NCBI GenBank assembly: GCA_937927695.1 | Contig: CALBRU010000332.1 | Coordinates: 1 to 7,690 of the forward strand | Direction of reading: 5' to 3' | Length of the DNA: 7,690 nucleotides | From: an uncultured Thiomonas sp. | GTDB lineage: Bacteria > Pseudomonadota > Gammaproteobacteria > Burkholderiales > Burkholderiaceae_C | In this document: piece by piece, positions 1 to 6,445 of the stretch | Layout: the number at the start of each line of letters is the position of its first letter | Position numbering within the stretch: position 1 is the first letter of the stretch | Translations under genes and position numbers: made by a program | Notes under the pieces: generated by a model | Databases searched by the model: none | Told to the model about the DNA's origin: nothing | The model's input: only the letters and a program-made list of their open reading frames with translations

Positions 1-3000
1 AAACCCACGTTCTGCAGCGTTTGCTCGCCCCCGCCGCCGAACAGTGCGCCTAAAGCGCGGAACGGCGCGGTGACGATCTTGGTCAGCACGTTGACGATGG
101 CCTGCCAGATGATGCCCCCGTAGCTGAACTTGGGGTTGTTCAGGTCGCCATGCACCGGCAGGTCGAGGTCGATCACGCCGTCGCTGTTTTCCAGCACGGC
201 GATGGCCAGATCGAGCGGCAGGTTCATCGCGCCGGGGCTGTCGACATGCGGGCCCAGCTTGAGCCGGGTGATGGTGAACTGGTTGTTGCCCTGCATCTGC
301 GCCTTGGCGATCTTGTATTGCAGCTTGGCATCGAGCCGCCCCGATTCGATGGTGCGCCCGGCAAACTTGCCCGAGTAGGGCGAAACCGAGGCCATGTTCA
401 GGTTGCGGAAATCCAGCGTGACGTCGGTGTTCTGGGTGGCGCGGAAGGGCTGCAACTGGCCGCGCACCTTGGCCGAACCGTAGTCGTTGACCTGGCCGTC
501 GAGTTCGATCTGTGCGCTGCTGTCGGTTGCGTCTGACAGCCCGTTGATCACCCCGGAGAGCTTTTGCATCCGCACCCGAAAATCGGGTTTGATGGACTGA
601 TCGGTGAAGTCCACATCGGCGTTTTCGATGGCGGTGCGGTCGATGCGCAGCGCCAGCGGCAAGGGCTTTTCCGCACTGTGGCCCGCAGTGGCAGGCGACG
701 GGCTCTGGGTGGGTTTGCGCGTGAGCAGGATGGCCTGCACATTGAGCGTATGGTCGGGGTTGATGACGATGCGCCCATAGGGCTCCACCGCCTGCAGCGC
801 GTTGATGCTGACCGCCAGCGGCGCGCTATCGGCGCTCAGCCCGGTGGCCGCCAGCTTGCGCCAGCCCAGAAACGGCGTGCGTCCTTCGGGTTCGACCAAG
901 GCGAGGTTGTCGATCTGCGCGCTGCCGTCGAAACTCACCCTCGGCACGCTGCCCTGGGCCTTGCCCAGCTTCACCATGCCGTCGGCCGAGGCCGTTCCGC
1001 TGGTGAGCAGCAGCCGCACATAAGGCGAGAGCAGGCTGCCGAAGGGCGTAAGCGCCAGCTGCTGAAGTTGCACCTGCAGCGCCCCGGCCAGCGGTTGCGG
1101 AGCGACCTGGCCGCGCGCGCTGAACTGCCCGCCCTGCTTGAGTGCGAAGCGCACTTGCAGCGCAACGGGTTTGCGCAAATCCAGACTGAGGTTGCGGGCG
1201 CTGGCTTGGCCCTGCATCACATCCAGACGGATGGGCGCGGAAGTCTGGCGATCTTCGACCTGCGCGGAGAAGTCGCGCAGTGCAAGGCTTTTGAGTTGCA
1301 GATCGGGCGACTTGGCCGCCGGGTTTTGTGCGGCAGGCTTGGCGGGTGGAGGCGCTGCAGAGGCGGGCGCAAAGGCCTGCGCCCAGTTCAGGCCGTTTTG
1401 CGCCAGAGTCACCTCGGTATTGAAGCCGTCCACTTGCAGCGCCCCGGCGCGAATATGGGCCACGCCGGACGCAGGCAGACTGATTTCGCTGGAGCCGAGT
1501 TGCAGGCTTTTCCACCGTGCCAGCGCTTGACGGGCGCTGGCTAGCCGCATCGCGCCGAGTTGCAATTGCAGGTCTTTGACTTGAACCTGCGCCGGGCTGC
1601 CCACAGGCAGCACCACCTTGGCCGCAGTGTTCATCTTGAGGTCGCTGAGCTGCAGTTGCAGCGGCGCCTTGAAGCTCTGGTCGGTGTAGTCCAGCGCCTG
1701 CACCCGGGTGGCGACGCGCTGTGCTTCCAGAGTCCAGGCGGAGGCGGGCTGAACAGCGGGCTGAACAGCTTGAACGGCTGATGCTGGCACTGAAGCGGGC
1801 GGGCTGGGCGGCTTCGGGGACTTGGACGCGCTCAAGGCCTGCAACAGATCGATCTGCCCGCTCGCCAGACGCTTGAGCTGAACACGCGCCGCGTCGAGCT
1901 CAACGGTGCCGAATTGCACGCGGCGCTGGGCCAGATCGGCCTGCACCGCATCGACCTGCAGCAAGGGCAGCGACAACCAAGGAGTCGCCTGCGCATCTTC
2001 TGCGCGCAACTGGCTGTCCTGCAGGGTGATTTGCGGCAGTTGCAGGGTGCGCTGGGCCAGATCGACCGTGCCCGGCTGCGTCTGCAGGCTGCCCGCCCGT
2101 AGCGCGGCCTGGCCGATCTGCCCGCTGATGTCTTGCACCCGCAGCGGCCCAAAACCCGAGTGTTGTCTGCCCCAGTCGAGCTGCGCGCCTTGCAGTTGCG
2201 CGGCGCGGAACTGCAGCTGATCGCGGCCTGAAGTGGCGATCAATCCATCCAGCGACAAAGACTGCATCGACACGGTGCGTTTGGCGCCGTCGATTTTTGC
2301 CCGATCCAGTTTCAGGCTTTGCCACTGCACGGCGGCGGCGCCCGCCCGCGCGGCCAAGGTCTGAATTTGAACGCCGAGGTCATTGATCGCCCACAGCCAG
2401 CCTTGCTGCCCCTGCACCGCGCTGTAGGCCGCATGAATCGACGCCGTGCCCGAGGTGATCTGCAAGGTGCTCGATAGATTCGGCACGGCCCGCGCCGCCG
2501 CTGCCAGGTCGAGCCCGGTGAGCTCCGCCTGCCCGCCGGACACCAGTGGATTGACGCCCACATAGCCCTTCCAGCGCAGGGTGGCCTTCTGCTCGGGCAG
2601 CACCAGACTGATGGCGTATTGCCCGCGCGCCTTGGGCAGAGTGGACAGATCGTCGACCTGCACGTTCAAAGGCGTCAACTGCGTGGCATAGGGATGGGGG
2701 CGGTTGGCATCGGCGTAGCGCAGCGTGCCGCCTGCGATCTGCAACTGCTCGATCACCACGCGCGGGAGGGTGTCGGAGGGTTTGGCCGGTTTGGGGCCGC
2801 GCTGCAGGGCGCGCACCAGAGCGTCCCAGTTCATCGCGCCGCCTTGCGCAATGGCCACATTCACCTGCGGCTGATCGATACGGATTTGATGAAACGTCCA
2901 CGCCCAGCGAAACAAGCTCACTGGGGCAAAATCGACGAACAGCTTGCCAAACCCCGCCAGCGGCACCCCTTGCGGCGTGCTCAGTTGCAGCTTGTCCACC

Positions 3001-3221
3001 GTGAGATCCAGGCGCAGGGGATCGAACGCCACCTTGCCCACCGTGGCCCGGCTGTCGAGCTGCGACTGCGCCAGCTTGGGGATGTAATGCTCGGCCAGCG
3101 GCCCGACCGCAAGGTAGCCAAAAGCCACGTAAAACACGAACAGGCCCGCCACAATGAGCACCGGCAGGCTGAGCAGCACGCGGCGCAGTCGCCTCCAGAA
3201 GGACGAAGCAGTGGCAGACAT
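1..3221 (-). CDS. DUF748 / AsmA-like family envelope protein, C-terminus cut by window edge
   Basis: An open frame on the minus strand runs uninterrupted from an ATG at 3221-3219 off the left edge (1073 codons visible, no stop). Residues about 15-34 are one hydrophobic segment after an Arg-rich start, fitting an inner-membrane anchor with the rest in the periplasm. The body is rich in alternating Leu/Gln/Val strands, as expected of the beta-rich groove of AsmA-like proteins. Pro/Ala-rich linkers lie near residues 464-495, 615-636 and 833-851. The best family signature is near residues 993-1065: a Leu/Pro stretch, then GVIDLDLPVHGDL, then a GGIIWQAIVNVL-type helix and LGALFGGGG, which I recognise from the DUF748 family. 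Family members are usually somewhat longer, so perhaps 100-250 residues lie outside. AsmA-like proteins are implicated in lipid movement to the outer membrane and in envelope integrity; that role is inferred here. The start has only a weak Shine-Dalgarno sequence. Family assignment is firm, function is not. Confidence 0.9.
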   Translation of the reverse strand, partial: MSATASSFWRRLRRVLLSLPVLIVAGLFVFYVAFGYLAVGPLAEHYIPKLAQSQLDSRATVGKVAFDPLRLDLTVDKLQLSTPQGVPLAGFGKLFVDFAPVSLFRWAWTFHQIRIDQPQVNVAIAQGGAMNWDALVRALQRGPKPAKPSDTLPRVVIEQLQIAGGTLRYADANRPHPYATQLTPLNVQVDDLSTLPKARGQYAISLVLPEQKATLRWKGYVGVNPLVSGGQAELTGLDLAAAARAVPNLSSTLQITSGTASIHAAYSAVQGQQGWLWAINDLGVQIQTLAARAGAAAVQWQSLKLDRAKIDGAKRTVSMQSLSLDGLIATSGRDQLQFRAAQLQGAQLDWGRQHSGFGPLRVQDISGQIGQAALRAGSLQTQPGTVDLAQRTLQLPQITLQDSQLRAEDAQATPWLSLPLLQVDAVQADLAQRRVQFGTVELDAARVQLKRLASGQIDLLQALSASKSPKPPSPPASVPASAVQAVQPAVQPASAWTLEAQRVATRVQALDYTDQSFKAPLQLQLSDLKMNTAAKVVLPVGSPAQVQVKDLQLQLGAMRLASARQALARWKSLQLGSSEISLPASGVAHIRAGALQVDGFNTEVTLAQNGLNWAQAFAPASAAPPPAKPAAQNPAAKSPDLQLKSLALRDFSAQVEDRQTSAPIRLDVMQGQASARNLSLDLRKPVALQVRFALKQGGQFSARGQVAPQPLAGALQVQLQQLALTPFGSLLSPYVRLLLTSGTASADGMVKLGKAQGSVPRVSFDGSAQIDNLALVEPEGRTPFLGWRKLAATGLSADSAPLAVSINALQAVEPYGRIVINPDHTLNVQAILLTRKPTQSPSPATAGHSAEKPLPLALRIDRTAIENADVDFTDQSIKPDFRVRMQKLSGVINGLSDATDSSAQIELDGQVNDYGSAKVRGQLQPFRATQNTDVTLDFRNLNMASVSPYSGKFAGRTIESGRLDAKLQYKIAKAQMQGNNQFTITRLKLGPHVDSPGAMNLPLDLAIAVLENSDGVIDLDLPVHGDLNNPKFSYGGIIWQAIVNVLTKIVTAPFRALGALFGGGGEQTLQNVG

Positions 3222-3253
3222 CAAAATCTCGCGAAGGATTGGATGCACTGCAT
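3221..3253 (-). CDS. Possible 10-codon upstream ORF overlapping the DUF748 start
   Basis: An ATG at 3253-3251 opens a 10-residue frame (MQCIQSFARF) whose TGA shares its A with the ATG of the DUF748 gene (TGATG). A GGAG motif ends five bases before this small ATG, which is better than anything directly in front of the large gene. The arrangement would allow translational coupling. It is very short, and an overlap of this type can arise by chance, so it is offered as a candidate only. The same bases contain CATAAT, which resembles a -10 box; if that were the promoter, transcription would begin after this ATG and the small frame would not be translated. Confidence 0.2.
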   Translation of the reverse strand: MQCIQSFARF

Positions 3254-3347
3254 TATGGCTCCACCCCACGGCGCGCCGCCGCTTAGGGCCTGCTCACGCT
3301 ATTTCTGCGCCCGCGTTGCTCCCAGACGGGGAGGGATGCAAGGCGGA

Positions 3348-3382
3348 GGGCCGGGGCAAGGCTGGCTGCCTTGCCCCGGCCC
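3348..3382. repeat. Perfect 15-bp hairpin inside the nested element
   Basis: GGGCCGGGGCAAGGC at 3348-3362 pairs perfectly with 3368-3382 across a five-base loop (TGGCT). It caps the first internal arm of the larger element. There is no T-tract on either side, so it does not look like an intrinsic terminator. Confidence 0.85.
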
Positions 3383-3422
3383 GACAACGCCGCAGACGCC
3401 CCGCCTGGGGGCAACCCTTCGG

Positions 3423-3524
3423 GCCGGGGGTCTGGGCGGCGCACTGCCACGTTGCAGTCCGCTTGTGGTGCAACACACCACGGCGCGGCCTGCGCCTCGC
3501 ATTGCCTCCGCCCAGACCCCCGGC
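3423..3524. repeat. Perfect 17-bp inverted repeat forming the second arm of the nested element
   Basis: GCCGGGGGTCTGGGCGG at 3423-3439 is the exact reverse complement of 3508-3524. The 68 bases between contain two small hairpins: ACTGC/GCAGT with a 6-base loop, and GTGGTG/CACCAC with a 5-base loop. The right half abuts the right terminal repeat, sharing base 3524, so the outer stem and this arm would stack at a junction. Confidence 0.8.
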
Positions 3525-3602
3525 GCGGGCGCAGAAATAGCGTGAACAGGCCCTAGGCCGATACCATCCCTGCTTGTTGCGCAACTCAATCCAACCGAAC
3601 CC

Positions 3603-4883
3603 ATGACCGACTCGATCCCCGCTTATGTTCAGTACATGGGCGCCGCCCTGTTTGCCATTGCGGTGATCCATACCTTTTCCACCAAATTCTTCGAAGGCCT
3701 GGCGCACCGCCAGCCCGCGCACGCCGGGCTGTGGCATCTGCTCGGCGAGGTCGAGGTGGTGTTTGGTTTCTGGGCCATGGTGCTCATGGTGTTTCTGTTC
3801 GCCACGCTGGGGCAGCATGAAGCGGTGGCCTACATCGACTCGCGCAATTTCACCGAGCCGCTGTTCGTCTTCGCCATCATGGTCGTAGCGGGCACCCGGC
3901 CCATCCTCCAGGCTGCGGGCGACGTCGTCAACGGGCTGGCTCGCGCCGTTCCCCTGCCGGGCGCGATCATGTTTTACCTGCTGCTGCTGGTGGTCGTGCC
4001 GCTGCTAGGTTCATTCATCACCGAGCCCGCAGCCATGACCCTGGCCGCCCTGTTGCTACGCGACCGCATCTTCCGTGCCGAAGTGTCGTTGCGCCTCAAA
4101 TACGTCACCCTGGGGGTGCTGTTCGTCAACGTATCCATCGGCGGCACGCTCACCCATTTCGCCGCGCCACCGGTGCTCATGGTGGCCTCGACCTGGCAGT
4201 GGGATCTGGGCTTCATGTTCACCCATTTCGGCTGGAAAGCCGCCATCGCGGTGGCCATCAACGCCGTGGGCGCCACCCTGCTGTTCCGCCGCGAACTGGC
4301 CGGGCTGGCGCGACCAGCTTCGGTTGACATCCCCGACCCCACACAACAACGCGCGCCGCTGAGCGTCATCGCCATCCACCTGTTGTTTCTGGTGGCTGTC
4401 GTGGTGTTCGCCCATCACCCGGCGGTGTTCATTCCCCTGCTGCTGTTTTTTGTCGGTTTTGCCACCGCTTACGCGCGTTATCAAGACGCCCTGATGCTCA
4501 AGGAAGGCATGCTGGTGGGCTTCTTTCTCGGCGGGCTGGTGGTGCTGGGCGGCCTGCAGCAATGGTGGCTGCAACCGCTGCTCACCCGCATGGATGCCAC
4601 GGCGGTATTTTTCGGCGCCACGGCGCTGACGGCCATCACCGACAACGCCGCACTGACCTACCTCGGCTCGCTGGTGCAGGGACTGAGCCCCGAATTCAAA
4701 TATGCGCTGGTGGCGGGGGCGGTCAGCGGCGGCGGCCTCACGGTCATTGCCAACGCCCCCAATCCGGCTGGCATCGCCCTGCTGCGCAGCTGTTTCGACG
4801 AAGAAGCGGTGCACCCGCTGGGCCTGTTGGCCGCCGCCCTGCTGCCCACCGCGGTGGCGATGGGCAGCTTCTGGTTGCTGTGA
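3603..4883 (+). CDS. Putative Na+/H+ antiporter (multi-spanning membrane protein)
   Basis: A 426-residue inner-membrane protein with roughly 10-12 hydrophobic segments, including about 8-24, 51-70, 115-137, 166-180, 252-270, 273-290, 302-320 and 405-425. It resembles the family annotated 'putative Na+/H+ antiporter' (I believe Pfam Na_H_antiport_3), related in style to NhaD and the ion transporter superfamily. Two conserved polar regions recur. The first half has GSFITEPAA (136-144) followed by GGTLTHFAAPP (180-190). The second half has ITDNAA (345-350) followed by GGGLTVIANAPNPAG (376-390). This duplication resembles the paired re-entrant ion sites of that superfamily. The acidic E141 and D347, at equivalent places, are candidate ion-binding residues. 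The ATG at 3603 is the first start after an in-frame TGA at 3543, but no Shine-Dalgarno sequence precedes it. The ion and direction of transport are not shown. The reductase gene follows after 28 bp. Confidence 0.8.
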   Translation: MTDSIPAYVQYMGAALFAIAVIHTFSTKFFEGLAHRQPAHAGLWHLLGEVEVVFGFWAMVLMVFLFATLGQHEAVAYIDSRNFTEPLFVFAIMVVAGTRPILQAAGDVVNGLARAVPLPGAIMFYLLLLVVVPLLGSFITEPAAMTLAALLLRDRIFRAEVSLRLKYVTLGVLFVNVSIGGTLTHFAAPPVLMVASTWQWDLGFMFTHFGWKAAIAVAINAVGATLLFRRELAGLARPASVDIPDPTQQRAPLSVIAIHLLFLVAVVVFAHHPAVFIPLLLFFVGFATAYARYQDALMLKEGMLVGFFLGGLVVLGGLQQWWLQPLLTRMDATAVFFGATALTAITDNAALTYLGSLVQGLSPEFKYALVAGAVSGGGLTVIANAPNPAGIALLRSCFDEEAVHPLGLLAAALLPTAVAMGSFWLL

Positions 4884-4911
4884 TTCACTCTTCCAAACGC
4901 TTTTCTACCCT

Positions 4912-5817
4912 ATGAACACTCCCACCATCCCTGACTCTGCAACTCACACTGTCGCTTTTCTCGGCCTAGGCGTCATGGGCGACCCGATGGCCGGGCATCT
5001 GGCCCGCGTCGGGCACCGCGTGACTGTTTACAACCGCACCGCGAGCAAGGCGCACGACTGGGTGCGCCGCAACGGCGGTCATTCAGCGGCGACGCCGCGC
5101 GAAGCCGCAGCGGGGGCCGACTTCGTGTTCTCCTGCGTCGGCAACGATGACGACCTGCGCGCCGTGACCCTCGGCCCGGACGGCGCTTTTGTCGGCATGC
5201 AGCCCGGCGCGGTGTTCATCGACCACACCACGACCTCGGCCGATGTCGCGCGCGAGTTGGGCCTTGCGGCGCGCGAACGCGGCTTGTTTTTTCTCGACGC
5301 CCCCGTCTCGGGCGGGCAAGCCGGTGCGCAGAACGGCACGCTCACCGTGATGTGCGGCGGGGATACGCTGGCCTTCGAGCGGGCGCAGCCGGTGATTGCT
5401 GCGTTCGCCCGCGCCGTCACCCGGCTGGGCGACAACGGCGCCGGGCAGCTTTGCAAGATGGTCAACCAGATCGCCATCGCCGGCGTGGTGCAAAGCCTGG
5501 CCGAGGCCATCGCCTTTGGCGAGCACGCCGGGCTGGATCTGTCCACCGTGCTGCAGGTGATCGGCAAAGGTGCAGCGCAGAGCTGGCAGATGGACAACCG
5601 CGGCCCGACCATGATCGAAGGCCGCTACGACTTCGGCTTTGCCGTCGATCTGATGCGCAAGGACTTCGGTCTGTGCCTGAACGAAGCACGCCATAACGGC
5701 GCGCGGCTGCCGGTCCTTGCCCTGGTCGATCAGTTCTATGCCGATGTGCAGGCGGCAGGCGGCGGGCGGCTCGATACCTCGTCGCTGCTCACGCGGCTGC
5801 GAGACAAAAACGACTGA
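4912..5817 (+). CDS. NAD(P)-dependent beta-hydroxyacid dehydrogenase (3-hydroxyisobutyrate dehydrogenase / tartronate semialdehyde reductase family)
   Basis: A 301-residue soluble enzyme of the usual family length. The N-terminal Rossmann fold carries GLGVMG (18-23). The second strand ends in YNRT (40-43), where an Asn-Arg pair in place of an acidic residue suggests NADPH. The substrate-binding signature DAPVSGG is at 129-135, with GTLTVMCGG at 142-150. The catalytic Lys is K182 in GQLCKMVNQ, with the family Asn at 186 and a conserved Lys at 250 (RKDFGL). The family reversibly oxidises short beta-hydroxyacids such as 3-hydroxyisobutyrate, tartronate semialdehyde/glycerate or succinic semialdehyde. 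The substrate cannot be decided from these motifs. The ATG at 4912 places the glycine motif at the usual distance from the N-terminus. The frame is open further upstream, but that would overlap the antiporter gene. There is no clear Shine-Dalgarno sequence. It may be co-transcribed with the antiporter. A terminator begins 15 bp after the stop. Confidence 0.9.
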   Translation: MNTPTIPDSATHTVAFLGLGVMGDPMAGHLARVGHRVTVYNRTASKAHDWVRRNGGHSAATPREAAAGADFVFSCVGNDDDLRAVTLGPDGAFVGMQPGAVFIDHTTTSADVARELGLAARERGLFFLDAPVSGGQAGAQNGTLTVMCGGDTLAFERAQPVIAAFARAVTRLGDNGAGQLCKMVNQIAIAGVVQSLAEAIAFGEHAGLDLSTVLQVIGKGAAQSWQMDNRGPTMIEGRYDFGFAVDLMRKDFGLCLNEARHNGARLPVLALVDQFYADVQAAGGGRLDTSSLLTRLRDKND

Positions 5818-5831
5818 AGCCGTAGCGCCAC

Positions 5832-5870
5832 AAACGACAAAGGCCACCCGTAAGTGGCCTTTGTCGTTTT
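5832..5870. terminator. Rho-independent terminator between convergent genes
   Basis: AAACGACAAAGGCCAC (5832-5847) pairs perfectly over 16 bp with 5854-5869 across the loop CCGTAA, and the plus strand ends in TTTT (5867-5870). It lies 14 bp after the dehydrogenase stop and just beyond the ppa stop at 5879. It should end transcription of the plus-strand pair. On the minus strand the stem is followed by only GTTTG, so it could also serve ppa, though with a weaker T-tract. Confidence 0.9.
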
Positions 5871-5878
5871 ACTGACGA

Positions 5879-6409
5879 TTATTTGGCCGTGTAGCGCGCA
5901 GCGCTGGCGGTGATTTCGGCCCGCGCGGCCTCCACGCCCGCCCAGCCTTCGGTCTTTACCCACTTGCCCGCTTCGAGGTCTTTGTAGTGATTGAAAAAAT
6001 GCTCGATCTGCTTGAGCAGTTCGGGCGGCAGGTCTTCGGGCTTCTGGATGTGGCGGTACTGCGGCAGAAGTTTTTCCACCGGCACGGCGATGAGCTTGGC
6101 GTCCACCCCGGCTTCATCGGTCATTTTGAGCATGCCGATGGGGCGGCAACGCACCACGCAGCCATGAACCAGCGGAATGGTGGTGACCACGAGCACGTCC
6201 ACCGGGTCGCCGTCTTCCGACAGGGTTTGCGGAATGTAGCCATAGTTGCACGGGTAGTGCATGGCGGTGGACATGAAGCGATCGACGAACAGCGTGCCGC
6301 TGGCCTTGTCCACCTCGTACTTCACCGGCGGCGCGTGCGCGGGAATCTCGATCACTACGTTGAAGTCGTCGGGCAGGCTTTTGCCTGCAGGCACATCGCG
6401 CAAACTCAT
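5879..6409 (-). CDS. ppa: Inorganic pyrophosphatase (family I, soluble)
   Basis: A complete 176-residue cytoplasmic enzyme that hydrolyses pyrophosphate to two phosphates, pulling biosynthetic reactions such as nucleic acid synthesis forward. The metal-binding signature EDGDPVDVLV is at 65-74, giving D66, D68 and D71. All the active-site positions I recall from the E. coli enzyme are present one residue later: E21, K30, E32, R44, Y56, D98, D103, K105, Y142 and K143. Length matches the bacterial family (about 175 residues). The ATG at 6409 has a good Shine-Dalgarno sequence (AAGGA, six bases away). It lies 36 bp after the BON lipoprotein gene on the same strand, with no convincing promoter or terminator between, so read-through from that operon is likely. 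It has the standard features of a functional housekeeping gene. Confidence 0.98.
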   Translation of the reverse strand: MSLRDVPAGKSLPDDFNVVIEIPAHAPPVKYEVDKASGTLFVDRFMSTAMHYPCNYGYIPQTLSEDGDPVDVLVVTTIPLVHGCVVRCRPIGMLKMTDEAGVDAKLIAVPVEKLLPQYRHIQKPEDLPPELLKQIEHFFNHYKDLEAGKWVKTEGWAGVEAARAEITASAARYTAK

Positions 6410-6413
6410 AATC

Positions 6414-6420
6414 AGTCCTT
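6414..6420 (-). promoter_or_regulatory. Ribosome binding site of ppa
   Basis: The minus strand reads AAGGACTGATTATG, placing AAGGA six bases before the ATG at 6409. This fixes the ppa start. Confidence 0.75.
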
Positions 6421-6445
6421 GGGTTGAGAGAGAGGTAGAAAAAAT

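Larger units (their letters stand above)
3284..3555. repeat. 272-bp nested inverted-repeat element (MITE-like) in a divergent intergenic region
   Basis: The ends, 3284-3315 and 3524-3555, are 32-bp inverted repeats with one mismatch (C3293 opposite A3546), beginning TAGGGCCTG and ending CAGGCCCTA. Inside are two more arms: 3316-3331 with 3399-3414 (14 Watson-Crick pairs, one G-T, one A-C), and 3423-3439 with 3508-3524 (17 perfect pairs). Each arm encloses smaller hairpins. I found no convincing protein in any frame, no transposase and no clear target-site duplication. The element takes up most of the 381-bp gap between the divergent DUF748 and antiporter genes. Outside it remain 62 bp on the DUF748 side and 47 bp on the antiporter side, and neither holds a convincing sigma-70 promoter. 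A non-autonomous mobile element or a dispersed palindromic repeat is the likeliest identity. A structured RNA or a regulatory region is the alternative. Confidence 0.7.

Noticed and set aside
564..1544. A 326-codon plus-strand open frame opposite the DUF748 gene.
   Set aside because: It is antisense to a clear family member, rich in Arg/Gly/His/Gln as expected of a shadow frame in high-GC DNA, and has no recognisable domain.
3252..3257. CATAAT on the minus strand as a -10 box for the DUF748 gene.
   Set aside because: The hexamer matches 5 of 6 positions, but no TTGACA-like element lies 16-18 bp upstream (GC-only sequence there).
3576..3585. Ten-base palindrome GTTGCGCAAC just upstream of the antiporter start, as an operator.
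   Set aside because: It is short and of a length expected by chance; no second copy was seen.
3294..3818. Open frames on both strands crossing the inverted-repeat element.
   Set aside because: They arise from GC-rich repeat sequence, extend into the antiporter gene in the wrong strand or frame, and encode low-complexity Arg/Pro/Gly peptides.
4056..4814. A 252-codon minus-strand open frame inside the antiporter gene.
   Set aside because: The plus-strand frame encodes an obvious membrane protein; the His/Gln-rich minus frame is its complement.
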